Below are positions 8,205 to 15,728 of a DNA stretch of 64,000 nt, in pieces (the first letter of the stretch is position 1; every line of letters begins with the position of its first letter). The translations under genes and the position numbers were made by a program. The notes under the pieces were generated by a model, which was given only the letters and a program-made list of their open reading frames with translations, had not been told where the DNA came from and searched no databases. Origin of the DNA: Streptomyces sp. NBC_01198 (GTDB lineage Bacteria; Actinomycetota; Actinomycetes; Streptomycetales; Streptomycetaceae); the NCBI RefSeq assembly GCF_036010485.1, contig NZ_CP108568.1:3417001-3481000 (forward strand), given 5' to 3'.

Positions 8205-9926
8205 ATGAGCAGAGGTCTTGTGCTTTTGGTCAACCCCAACAAGGTGCACCCGCCGATCGCGCCCTACGCGCTCGACGTGCTCACCACCTCGTTGGAAGCC
8301 GCCGACTTCGAGGTCGAGGTGCTGGACCTCACCTTCCACCGGGAGGACTGGAAGTCCTTCCTGGCCGAATACTTCACCGAGCGGGACCCGATGCTCGTCG
8401 GCGTCACCGTCCGCAACACCGACACCGTCTACGCCTTCGAGCAGCGCCCGTTCGTCGGCGAGCACAAGGAGATCATCACCGAGATCAAGCGGCTCACCGA
8501 CGCCCCCGTCATCGGCGGCGGCATCGGCTTCTCGACGATGCCCTTCGCCCTGGTCGACTACTTCGGCATCGACTACGGGGTGAAGGGCCCGGGCGAGCGG
8601 ATCATCTGCGACCTGGCCGACGCGCTGCTCACCGGCCGCGACCCCGGCACCGTCCCCGGCCTGCTGCGCAACACCGGCGCGGGCGTCGTCCGGGTGCCGC
8701 CGGCGGTGCTGACCGCCCGGCACGGCACGCCGGTGGTCCCGCTGGCCACCGGGCAGTTCGAGCCGCGGGTGTGGCAGGTGGACGGCACGGCCTCCTACGT
8801 CCGCAGGTCGGGGGCGGCGTACAAGGTGGACAACCTGATGTACTACCGGCGCGGCGGGCTGGGCAGCATCCTCACCAAGAACGGCTGCACCTACCGCTGC
8901 TCGCACTGCGTGGAGCCCGACGCGAAGGGCACCTCCTTCGGGCAGCGCGCGGTGGGCGCGGTGGTGGACGAGATGGAGTCGCTGGCCGCGCAGGGCATCC
9001 TCGACCAGCACACGACCGACAGCGAGTTCAACCTGTCGATCGGCCACGCCAAGAACGTGCTGCGGGAGATCGTCCGCCGCAAGCACGCCGACCGCGGCAA
9101 CCCGCTCAACGAGCTGCGGCTGTGGGTCTACTGCCAGCCGAGCCCGTTCGACGAGGAGTTCGCCGAGCTGCTGGCCGCGGCCGGCTGCCGCGGGGTGAAC
9201 GTCGGCTCCGACCACGTCAGGCCGGAGATGCTGAGCGGCTGGAAGGTCACCGCGAAGGGCACCGTCTACTACGACTTCGCCGACACCGAGCGGCTGGTGC
9301 GGCTGTGCGCCCGGCACGGCATCCTCACCATGGTCGAGGCGCTGTTCGGGATGCCGGGCGAGACGCCGGAGACGATGCGTGCCTGCGTCGAGGCCTTCAT
9401 GGCGCTGGACGCCACCGTGACCGGCTTCTCGCTGGGCCTGCGGCTGTTCCCCTACACCCCGATGGGGATGGCGATGGCCGCCGAGTGCGACGGGGTGCGC
9501 ACCATCCCCGGGCTGCAGTCCAACACCGCGACCGGGCCGATCGTGCTCAAGCCGCTGGCGAAGTGCTCGGGTCCCGCGGAGTACGAGCGGCAGTTCATGT
9601 TCGACGAGCACGGCGACTTCCGGCTCGTCTGCTACTTCTCCCCCGGCCTGCCCGCCGACGAGGCCGCGGCCGGCGACCCGTCGGCGCGCTGGGGCCCGTC
9701 GGTCGACCTGCTGTGGGACCTGGTCGACCCGGCCGACTACCACCGGGTGATGCTGCCGACGCTGGGCGGCTCCAGCGAGAACGACAACAACTACGCCGAC
9801 AACCCCTTCCTCACCGGCCTGGTGGGCCTCGGCTACACCGGCGCCTTCTGGTCGCACTGGCGGGAACGGGAGGAGATCATGCGCCGGATCAAGGACGGCG
9901 GCATGGCCGAGCACGCCGACGCGTAA
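8205..9926 (+). CDS. Cobalamin-binding radical SAM enzyme
   Basis: 573 residues. A Rossmann-like B12-binding domain occupies roughly residues 1-140 (LLVNPNKVHPPIAPYALDVL at the N terminus, then VIGGGIGFS). A radical SAM TIM barrel follows with the cluster motif C228-TYR-C232-SH-C235. The B12 domain lacks a clear DxHxxG, so cobalamin may be bound base-off without His, as in TsrM. The overall architecture and N-terminus recall the TsrM-like subgroup. Likely reaction: methylation, or another radical change, of an unactivated carbon of the intermediate. Start ATG has a strong GGGGAGGAGA site. It lies 190 bp after copy B and is the last gene before the regulator. The subgroup assignment is by eye. 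Confidence 0.88.
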   Translation: MSRGLVLLVNPNKVHPPIAPYALDVLTTSLEAADFEVEVLDLTFHREDWKSFLAEYFTERDPMLVGVTVRNTDTVYAFEQRPFVGEHKEIITEIKRLTDAPVIGGGIGFSTMPFALVDYFGIDYGVKGPGERIICDLADALLTGRDPGTVPGLLRNTGAGVVRVPPAVLTARHGTPVVPLATGQFEPRVWQVDGTASYVRRSGAAYKVDNLMYYRRGGLGSILTKNGCTYRCSHCVEPDAKGTSFGQRAVGAVVDEMESLAAQGILDQHTTDSEFNLSIGHAKNVLREIVRRKHADRGNPLNELRLWVYCQPSPFDEEFAELLAAAGCRGVNVGSDHVRPEMLSGWKVTAKGTVYYDFADTERLVRLCARHGILTMVEALFGMPGETPETMRACVEAFMALDATVTGFSLGLRLFPYTPMGMAMAAECDGVRTIPGLQSNTATGPIVLKPLAKCSGPAEYERQFMFDEHGDFRLVCYFSPGLPADEAAAGDPSARWGPSVDLLWDLVDPADYHRVMLPTLGGSSENDNNYADNPFLTGLVGLGYTGAFWSHWREREEIMRRIKDGGMAEHADA

Positions 9927-9994
9927 TGGGTCTGCACATATCCCGCCGACCCGGAGACGATTGAATTCCCGACTTCCTTCGGCCCCGCCACCCT

Positions 9995-10039
9995 TGATAC
10001 GCCGAACGTCCCGCGTCATTCATGCCGTACGGCGTATCA
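9995..10039. promoter_or_regulatory. Inverted repeat upstream of the regulator gene
   Basis: TGATACGCCG at 9995-10004 is matched exactly by CGGCGTATCA at 10030-10039, with 25 nt between. The spacing (35 bp between half-site centres) and the location in the 224-bp gap before the LuxR-type gene suit an operator. A weak hairpin terminator for the radical SAM gene is the other reading, but no T-run follows. Confidence 0.4.
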
Positions 10040-10150
10040 GGGAGGATCCCTGAGGCCCTTGCGGTCGGCAACTTCCTGCTTCATCCTGGTACCGTTCGAC
10101 CTGAACCGCCATGAAGAGCACGTTGGGGGAAATCCATTTTAGAGGGGCAA

Positions 10151-10915
10151 ATGAGCCAGCAGGAAAACACCAAGAGATTACATTGGCAACTCCCGTCCCA
10201 TGCGGACGCGCGACCGGACAATTCGGGCCACCGGCCCGAGGGGGAACCCCCGCCGTCGCAACGAGCTCCTGCTCCGCTCACCGTCCTGCTCGCCGACGCG
10301 CAGCCCGCCATCCGGCACGGCGTCAGATCCGTACTGGAGCACTCGACCGGGATATCGGTGGTCGGTGAGGCCGCCACCACCGACGAGGTGCTCGCCGAGA
10401 CCTCGCGCTGCCGGCCCGACGTCCTGGTGGTCGACCCGCTGATGGACGAGCCGACAGGTATGCAGGTCATCAGCCGCGTCCTGCGGATGACCCCCGACAC
10501 CGGCGTCCTCGTCTTCAGCTCGGTGGACGACGACAAGGCGATCACCTCGGCGCTGCACGCGGGCGCCCGCGGCTACCTCATCAAGCGGGCCAGCGCGGAC
10601 CAGATCCTGCGCGGCATCCAGGCCGTCGCGGCCGGCGAGGCCATCGTGGACAAATCGATAGCCGACCGGCTCAGCGTCCTCATCCGCCCGGCCACCGGGC
10701 AGTATTACTACCCGTTCCCGCAGCTCACCAACAGGGAGCGGGACGTCCTGGACCGCATCGCGGCAGGCAAGTCCAACACCGCCATTGCCCGGGAACTCGC
10801 ACTGGCCTCCAAGACCATCAGCAATCGGGTCTCCACGATCTTCGGCAAGCTCGGTGTCGCCGATCGCGCACAAGCGATTGTATTAGCCAGAGACGCGGGC
10901 CTCGGGCATGGCTGA
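10151..10915 (+). CDS. NarL/LuxR-type response regulator with TTA codons
   Basis: 254 residues: a 40-residue polar extension, a receiver domain (about 43-160) and a LuxR helix-turn-helix (about 188-250, TNRERDVLDRIAAGKSNTAIARELA). The phospho-acceptor position is present (VLVVDPL, D95) and so is the switch lysine (GYLIKRA), but the N-terminal acidic pair is reduced to LLADAQP. No partner kinase is adjacent, so it may act unphosphorylated. Codons 10 (10178-10180) and 245 (10883-10885) are TTA, the codon read by bldA tRNA in Streptomyces, which would tie the cluster to development. The start follows GAGGGGCAA. Probable cluster-situated regulator. Confidence 0.88.
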   Translation: MSQQENTKRLHWQLPSHADARPDNSGHRPEGEPPPSQRAPAPLTVLLADAQPAIRHGVRSVLEHSTGISVVGEAATTDEVLAETSRCRPDVLVVDPLMDEPTGMQVISRVLRMTPDTGVLVFSSVDDDKAITSALHAGARGYLIKRASADQILRGIQAVAAGEAIVDKSIADRLSVLIRPATGQYYYPFPQLTNRERDVLDRIAAGKSNTAIARELALASKTISNRVSTIFGKLGVADRAQAIVLARDAGLGHG

Positions 10916-11093
10916 AGGCCGTTTATCCTGTCCCGTGCACCGGGAAACCCGCCTGGCGTACGTATTTCTGCTTACCCGCCGCAGATTCCCATCGGAAAGG
11001 GAAGACTTCCCCTGTCGACCGGGAGCCGCCGGATTCTAGCCTGAAGGCTGTCGCACGGCCACCCAGTCGAAGGACGCCGATCGGAGCGGGACG

Positions 11094-11507
11094 TTGACCG
11101 ACCACGAGCACGCCGACGTGACCATCCGCGCCATGGAGCCGGACCACCTCGAAAGGGCCCATGGGCTCGACCTGAAGCTCCTGCACCCCTGGCCCGGGGT
11201 CGACTCGCCGTTCCGCGGCGCCTGGTGCGTGCTGCGCCCCGGGGACGTCTCGGAGCTGCACGCGCACCACGACCGCGAGATCTTCATCGTCATGTCCGGC
11301 CGCGGCACCGTCGTCACCGGCGCCCTGCGGCAGGAGGTCGCGGCCGGCGACCTGGCGTACATCCGGCCCGACGTGGAGCACAGCGTCGTCAACGAGCACG
11401 ACGAGGACTTCGCCTACTACGCGATCTGGTGGGACGCGGCGATGTCGGCGGACTTCCTCGACCAGGAGGCGGCGGCGGCCGCCCCCGTGGCGGGGCGGGC
11501 GTCGTGA
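11094..11507 (+). CDS. Single-domain cupin
   Basis: About 137 residues from a TTG start (11094, after GGAGCGGG); ATG 11133 is a shorter option. Both cupin motifs are clear. Motif 1 is GDVSELHAHHDREIFIVMSG with the HxH and Glu metal ligands. Motif 2 is GDLAYIRPDVEHSVVN with the His. All four ligands are kept, so a metal site is expected. Cupins of this size act as isomerases, dioxygenases or lyases. Zinc cupins also form N-N bonds in hydrazine synthases, but the methionyl-tRNA-synthetase-like domain of those enzymes is absent here. It opens a three-gene set with overlapping ends. Confidence 0.85.
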   Translation: MTDHEHADVTIRAMEPDHLERAHGLDLKLLHPWPGVDSPFRGAWCVLRPGDVSELHAHHDREIFIVMSGRGTVVTGALRQEVAAGDLAYIRPDVEHSVVNEHDEDFAYYAIWWDAAMSADFLDQEAAAAAPVAGRAS

Positions 11508-11827
11508 TCGACTACGACGGGCGGCGCTTCCGCGCACCGGACGGCGACACCGCGACCGAGGCGGTCTACCACCAGCAGGACGACTTCGTTTGGGGCGAGG
11601 TGGCCGGCGGCGCCGTCAGGCGCGGCTGGACGGCGGGCACCCGCGACGCCGACGGGACGCTCTCGATGGGCTACACCATCGTCTTCGCCTCGGGCGAGGT
11701 GGTCTGCGGGCGCACCGTCAACACCCCGGAGCTGACCGAGGACGGGCGGGTGCGGCTGCACGAGGCGTGGGAGCGGTACGGCCCGCACGCCGCCACCGGC
11801 GTCTCCTACATCGAGGAGGTGGCGTGA
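11504..11827 (+). CDS. Small beta-rich protein, 'N-acetylglutamate synthase'-named family
   Basis: 107 residues from a GTG that overlaps the cupin stop (GTGA). The pattern (YDGRRFRAPDGD, then W/Y and G-rich strands, ending RVRLHEAWERYG...SYIEEV) matches a family of roughly 110-residue proteins. Databases often label these n-acetylglutamate synthase without evidence; they are too small to be acetyltransferases. Probably an all-beta binding or accessory protein. Its position, coupled to both the cupin and the FAD oxidase, argues that it acts in the same pathway step. Confidence 0.75.
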   Translation: MIDYDGRRFRAPDGDTATEAVYHQQDDFVWGEVAGGAVRRGWTAGTRDADGTLSMGYTIVFASGEVVCGRTVNTPELTEDGRVRLHEAWERYGPHAATGVSYIEEVA

Positions 11828-13212
11828 GCGCGGCACCGGCGAAGTCCGCCTCCGACGCGGACTGGCGGCGGCTGGAGAAGGTCGTGACGGGGCGCGTGCT
11901 GCGGCCCGGCGACGCGGACTTCCACTCCTCCAGCGCCCCGTTCAACAAGCGCTTCACCCGGACCGTGCCGGCCGGTGTGCTCGCGGCGGCCGACGTCTCC
12001 GACGTGCGGCGGGCGGTGGAGTGGGCCCGGGAGACCGGCGTACCGATCGTGCCGCGCGGCGGCGGGCACTCCTACGCCGGCTTCTCGGCCGGCGCCGGCC
12101 TGGTGGTGAACCTGCGGGGGCTCGGCGCGGTGACCGCGGACGGCTCCACCGGCCTGGTCACCGCCGCCGGCGGCGCCTCGATGGCCGCGCTCTACGCGGC
12201 GATCGAACCCGAGGGGATCGCCTTCGCGCTCGGCAACGGCGCCTCGGTGGGCATCGCCGGGCTCACCCTCGGCGGCGGCTCCGCCGCCACCTCGCGGAAG
12301 TTCGGGCTCACCGCGGACGCGCTGGTCTCCACCACCGTGGTGACGGCCGACGGCGAGCTGCTGACCTGCGACGCGGATCACGACGCCGACCTGTTCTGGG
12401 CCTGCCGCGGCGGTGGTGGCGGCAACTTCGGCATCAACGTGTCCTTCACCTACCAGGCCTTCCCGGTCGGCGGCGCCGCCACCTGCCTGCTGCTGTGGGA
12501 CGGCGCCGACGCGCCCAAGGTCTTCGCGGTGCTCCAGGAGGTGATGCGGCAGGCGCCCGAGGAGTGCTCGATCCGGCTGGGCCTGGCCACCACGGGGTCG
12601 GGGGTCACCGTCTCCGCGGTCGGCCAGCACCTGGGCACCGCGGCCGAACTGCGCGACCTGCTCGACCCGGTGCTCGCGGTGGCCAGGCCGCTGCGCGAGG
12701 ACATCGCCGACCGCACCTTCTGGGAGGCCAAGGACTACCTGGCGCACGAGACGTCGGAGGGCGCCTTCGCGGCCCGCACGAACTTCGCGGTGGACCCGCT
12801 GCCGCCCGAGGCGGTCGCCGAGGTGCTGGCCAGACTCGGCCGCTGGCCGGGCGGCAGCAACCCCGACGGCGGCGGCTTCGCCCTCTTCGGCTGGGGCGGC
12901 GCGGTCAACAAGGTCGCCCCTGCCGACACCGCCTTCCCGCACCGGCACGCGAACTACCTGGTCAGCATGGACACCTCGTGGGCCTACCGGGACGGGCCGG
13001 ACGCGGTTCCCGCGCATCTGCGCTGGCTGGCCGGGATGCGCGAGTCGCTGGCGCCCTTCATGGCGGATGGGGCCTACGTGAACTTCATCGACCCCGACCT
13101 GACGGACTGGCGCACCGCCTACTACGGCGCCAACTACCCGCGGCTGGTGGAGGTCAAGCGGCGGGTCGACCCCGAAGGACTCTTCCGCTTCCCGCAGGCC
13201 GTCGGCACCTGA
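11824..13212 (+). CDS. Berberine-bridge-type FAD-linked oxidase
   Basis: 462 residues from GTG 11824, overlapping the previous stop (GTGA). It has a PP-loop FAD-binding domain (about 35-210) with RGGGHSYAGFSAG, where H82 is the residue that binds FAD covalently in this family. A C-terminal BBE segment contains YYGANYPRLVEVKRRVDPE. The second covalent site is missing: the loop reads GNGASVGIAGLTLGGG, lacking the Cys of bicovalent members. Such enzymes oxidise alcohols, amines or ring carbons with O2. It has no signal peptide, so it is cytoplasmic. Last gene of the cluster on this strand, followed by a strong terminator. Confidence 0.9.
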   Translation: MSAAPAKSASDADWRRLEKVVTGRVLRPGDADFHSSSAPFNKRFTRTVPAGVLAAADVSDVRRAVEWARETGVPIVPRGGGHSYAGFSAGAGLVVNLRGLGAVTADGSTGLVTAAGGASMAALYAAIEPEGIAFALGNGASVGIAGLTLGGGSAATSRKFGLTADALVSTTVVTADGELLTCDADHDADLFWACRGGGGGNFGINVSFTYQAFPVGGAATCLLLWDGADAPKVFAVLQEVMRQAPEECSIRLGLATTGSGVTVSAVGQHLGTAAELRDLLDPVLAVARPLREDIADRTFWEAKDYLAHETSEGAFAARTNFAVDPLPPEAVAEVLARLGRWPGGSNPDGGGFALFGWGGAVNKVAPADTAFPHRHANYLVSMDTSWAYRDGPDAVPAHLRWLAGMRESLAPFMADGAYVNFIDPDLTDWRTAYYGANYPRLVEVKRRVDPEGLFRFPQAVGT

Positions 13213-13224
13213 ACCAGCGCCGCA

Positions 13225-13256
13225 GCCCCCGGCCGGATGCAGGTCCGGCCGGGGGC
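13225..13256. terminator. Bidirectional hairpin terminator
   Basis: Perfect 13-bp arms GCCCCCGGCCGGA / TCCGGCCGGGGGC with a 6-nt loop. It lies between the convergent FAD oxidase and MauE-like genes and marks the right boundary of the biosynthetic cluster. Confidence 0.8.
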
Positions 13257-13264
13257 CTTCGCCG

Positions 13265-14164
13265 TCAGGTGGCCAGCGGCAGGACCGTACGCCGCGGCAC
13301 CGGGGTGAGCACGGCGGAGGGGACCACCTCCTCGGTCTCCTCGTCGATCATCGAGACCCGCACCGCCGGGTTGGGCGCGGTGTCGACGGTCAGGGTGAGG
13401 TCGAGCGCGAAGAGCACGCTGACCGGGTGGGTGCCGCGCGCGTCCCGGTAGCTGCCCGCGTATCTCAGCACCCGCCAGCCCTCGTCGTCCCAGTGGTCGA
13501 GCAGCGCCGAGCGGACCACCGGCATCGCGGTCTGCCAGGCCAGCGAGTTCTCCAGCAGCTGCACGGTCGCGGCGACCGGCACCCGCTCACCGGCCACCGA
13601 CGGCAGCGGATTGCCGAAGACCCTGATCCTGGCCTTGCCCAGCGGCACCCGCCACACCCGGTCCAGGTCCGCGGTCAGGCCGGCCAGCAGCACGGCCGCC
13701 GCCGCCAGCACCAGCGCGGAGCCGCCGGGCCGCCGGGAGACCTCCGACCACCAGGCGGCGTCCCCGCCCGCGGCCGCCGCGCCGCCGGCCACCACGAGCC
13801 CGGCCCTGGTGAAGGAGCGCAGCCCGATCGGGCCCTCCGCGCGGGCGCCGCACCCGCAGGACGACTCGGGGGCGGTGGCCTTGGCGTAGGCCAGGTAGCC
13901 GGTGAAACCGGCGCCGAGCAGGGCCGTGGCGATGCCCGGCAGCAGCGCCGCGGGCGACGACACCAGGGCGGCGGCCAGGGCCAGTTCGAGCGCGCCGAGC
14001 ACGCGCAGCGCCCGGGTGGCGCGGCGGCCGTCGTTCAGTACCCGGACCAGCACGGTGTTCGCGGCCAGCCGGGCGGTCTGCCGGCCGAAGAGCTTGGCCG
14101 CCCCGGTCAGCGCGAGCAGCAGCGCGCAGACCGGTGGAGCAAGGTTGGAGACCAGCGGGATCAT
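13265..14164 (-). CDS. MauE-like (DoxX-fold) integral membrane protein
   Basis: 299 residues. The first 170 hold about four or five hydrophobic helices with the MauE pattern: an N-terminal segment LAPPVCALLLALTGAAKLF, and SSCGCGA after the third helix as a potential redox cysteine pair. The C-terminal 120 residues are soluble and carry no motif I know. MauE assists disulfide formation in the methylamine dehydrogenase light chain. Here the two genes upstream in the same operon encode a Tat-exported protein and a 16-cysteine protein, which are natural clients. The C-terminal extension is longer than in standard MauE. Confidence 0.75.
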   Translation of the reverse strand: MIPLVSNLAPPVCALLLALTGAAKLFGRQTARLAANTVLVRVLNDGRRATRALRVLGALELALAAALVSSPAALLPGIATALLGAGFTGYLAYAKATAPESSCGCGARAEGPIGLRSFTRAGLVVAGGAAAAGGDAAWWSEVSRRPGGSALVLAAAAVLLAGLTADLDRVWRVPLGKARIRVFGNPLPSVAGERVPVAATVQLLENSLAWQTAMPVVRSALLDHWDDEGWRVLRYAGSYRDARGTHPVSVLFALDLTLTVDTAPNPAVRVSMIDEETEEVVPSAVLTPVPRRTVLPLAT

Positions 14165-14176
14165 CGCACCGCCCTT

Positions 14177-14794
14177 TCAGTGCCCGAGCGAGACGCGGGC
14201 GATGTCGATGGAGCCGTCCGAGGGCCGCCAGGCGCCGAGCACCTGTGCCTCCTGGCCGATCCTGGTCCGGGACAGGTCCGCGGTCAGCGCCCCGCCGAGG
14301 TAGGACGCGGTGGTGGTGTCGGGGACGATCCGGCCGACCAGTTCGTCGCCGCCGTGGGTGAGGTGCAGGCGGTCCTTGGCGATGCCGCGGATGGTGACGT
14401 AGACGTTCACGATGTTGACCCACACCGCGTCCGCCGCGATCGTCCCGTCCGGCATCGCCGCGCCGCGGGCGTAGAGGCCGTCGCCGACCTCGATGGCCTC
14501 GGCGGTGGTGGTGCGCAGCTTCCAGATGCTGGTGGCGTTGGTCAGCTGGATCAGATGCCGCTCGCCGTGCGAGCCGGCGACGTCCAGCACGTTGCGGTTG
14601 ACCGCGACGATCCGCCCCTCGGCGAAGGCGGCGGGGATCGCGGCGTCTAGCGAGGTCGTCGGCTCGGCGAAGGCGGCCTCGGCGTCGAGCCCGCCGAGTG
14701 CGGACGCGCCCACGATGGTGGCCCCGCCGATGGCCGCGGTGGTCAGAAAGCGCCTCCGGTCCAGGCGGCGCCCGGTTTCCTGGTTGTGGCTCAT
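14177..14794 (-). CDS. Tat-secreted protein of unknown function
   Basis: 205 residues with a twin-arginine signal near the N terminus (RRLDRRRFLTTAAIGGATIV), followed by an alanine-rich cleavage region near residues 38-45. The mature part is beta-rich with two repeated OB-like strands patterned on 'G.I..V....L.V' (FAEGRIVAVNRNVLDV and later IRGIAKDRLHLTH). There are no catalytic motifs and no cysteines in the mature part. It lies 12 bp upstream of the MauE-like gene, same operon. Tat export implies it folds before crossing the membrane and might carry a partner protein that lacks its own signal. Confidence 0.7.
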   Translation of the reverse strand: MSHNQETGRRLDRRRFLTTAAIGGATIVGASALGGLDAEAAFAEPTTSLDAAIPAAFAEGRIVAVNRNVLDVAGSHGERHLIQLTNATSIWKLRTTTAEAIEVGDGLYARGAAMPDGTIAADAVWVNIVNVYVTIRGIAKDRLHLTHGGDELVGRIVPDTTTASYLGGALTADLSRTRIGQEAQVLGAWRPSDGSIDIARVSLGH

Positions 14795-14843
14795 GTCGTC
14801 CTTCCTGCGTGCGGTGGTGCCGGTGGATGGGCCGGGCGGGAGC

Positions 14844-15266
14844 TCACTCGTAGATGTAGACGGGCAGCTTGCCGGAGCTGAGGCTGCCGATCGCGGTGAA
14901 GGCCGCGGGGGTCAGGTCGATGACCCGGTTGGTGCGGCAGGCGCCGTTGCAGCAGGCGGCCTCGCCGCAGAAGCTCTTCGTCCGCGGCCCGCAGTCGGCG
15001 AGCGTCACGCAGACGGTGGCGCCGGAGCACTGGTGGCGGACGTTCATCACCGCGCCGCAGGTGCGGCGCGGCATGCTCTCGCCGCACAGGTCGGGCCGGG
15101 TGATGTCCCAGCAGGCCGCCGAGAGGTTGGGCCAGGCGGCCATGTTCTTGCCGGACTGGCAGGTGCCGCAGGCGCCGGTGCCGGCGCTGCCGCAGGAGCC
15201 CCAGGCGTTGCCGCAGCAGAACCAGGTGGCTTCGCCCGCCCACAGGGAGGTCGATCCGCAGGCCAT
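14844..15266 (-). CDS. Cysteine-rich double-psi beta-barrel-like protein
   Basis: 140 residues with 16 cysteines, an even number. The C-terminal 90 residues look like an RlpA/expansin-type barrel: TCGAVMNVRHQC, then VTLADCG, and finally RVIDLTPAAFTAIGSLSSG. The start is ATG 15266, after GAAGGGATTCGAC. Upstream in-frame residues are arginine-rich and do not form a signal peptide. So it is disulfide-rich but has no visible export signal. Co-export with the neighbouring Tat substrate is one explanation. First gene of the MauE operon. Confidence 0.7.
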   Translation of the reverse strand: MACGSTSLWAGEATWFCCGNAWGSCGSAGTGACGTCQSGKNMAAWPNLSAACWDITRPDLCGESMPRRTCGAVMNVRHQCSGATVCVTLADCGPRTKSFCGEAACCNGACRTNRVIDLTPAAFTAIGSLSSGKLPVYIYE

Positions 15267-15671
15267 GTCGAATCCCTTCGCGTTGGACGCAGGCCGAATG
15301 ACCTGCGCATGACAAATAAGGCACAGGGGTGCCGCGGACCGGGTCCGCGGCGGCGGTTCCCGGAGGTGCCGGGAGGAATGCCCGCTCAGGGCAAGCGTCG
15401 AGCCGGGGTGGTCCGCGCCGTTGCGGTGCCGGCCGTGCGGGTGCGGTGCGGTACGGATGCCGTTGACGTGCGGTGCCGTGCGGGTGGTTCCGTACCGCGC
15501 CTGGCGGAGCGCGCTTGCGGGGCGGCCTCGGCGGGCCTCCCGCTGTGCCGTGTGCGTCTGGTGTGTCGGCTGTGCAGGGTGGAACACGCCCATGATGGAC
15601 CTGTCTACGCGCGTTCGGAAGAGGGCGACGCACCGTTTCCCGGGGACCGCGGGTTCCGGCGGGCATGCGAA
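15267..15671. other. Intergenic region, 5' side of the MauE operon
   Basis: No gene is supported in these roughly 400 bases. The part next to 15266 must hold the promoter of the cysteine-rich gene. An AT-richer patch, TGACAAATAAGG (15309-15320 region), is the only candidate promoter element. The rest is GC-rich with short CGGTGCGG-like repetitions. Confidence 0.4.
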
Positions 15672-15710
15672 GGCCCGGCCGCCCGCGCGTCACGCGCGGC
15701 CGGCCGGGCC
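15672..15710 (-). terminator. Hairpin terminator after the DUF1684 gene
   Basis: 18-bp arms (15672-15689 and 15693-15710) with one mismatch and a 3-nt loop. It lies 19 bp past the stop of the minus-strand DUF1684 gene and ends the LLM/flavin reductase operon. Confidence 0.7.
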
Positions 15711-15728
15711 GTTCTGCGGGGCCGCGGC

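Noticed and set aside
5339..8242. 967-codon minus-strand frame across the two flavin monooxygenases
   Set aside because: Antisense shadow: repeated blocks in it simply mirror the duplicated plus-strand genes.
11094..11507. Calling the cupin a hydrazine synthase
   Set aside because: The methionyl-tRNA-synthetase-like domain of known hydrazine synthases is absent in this gene and in the window.
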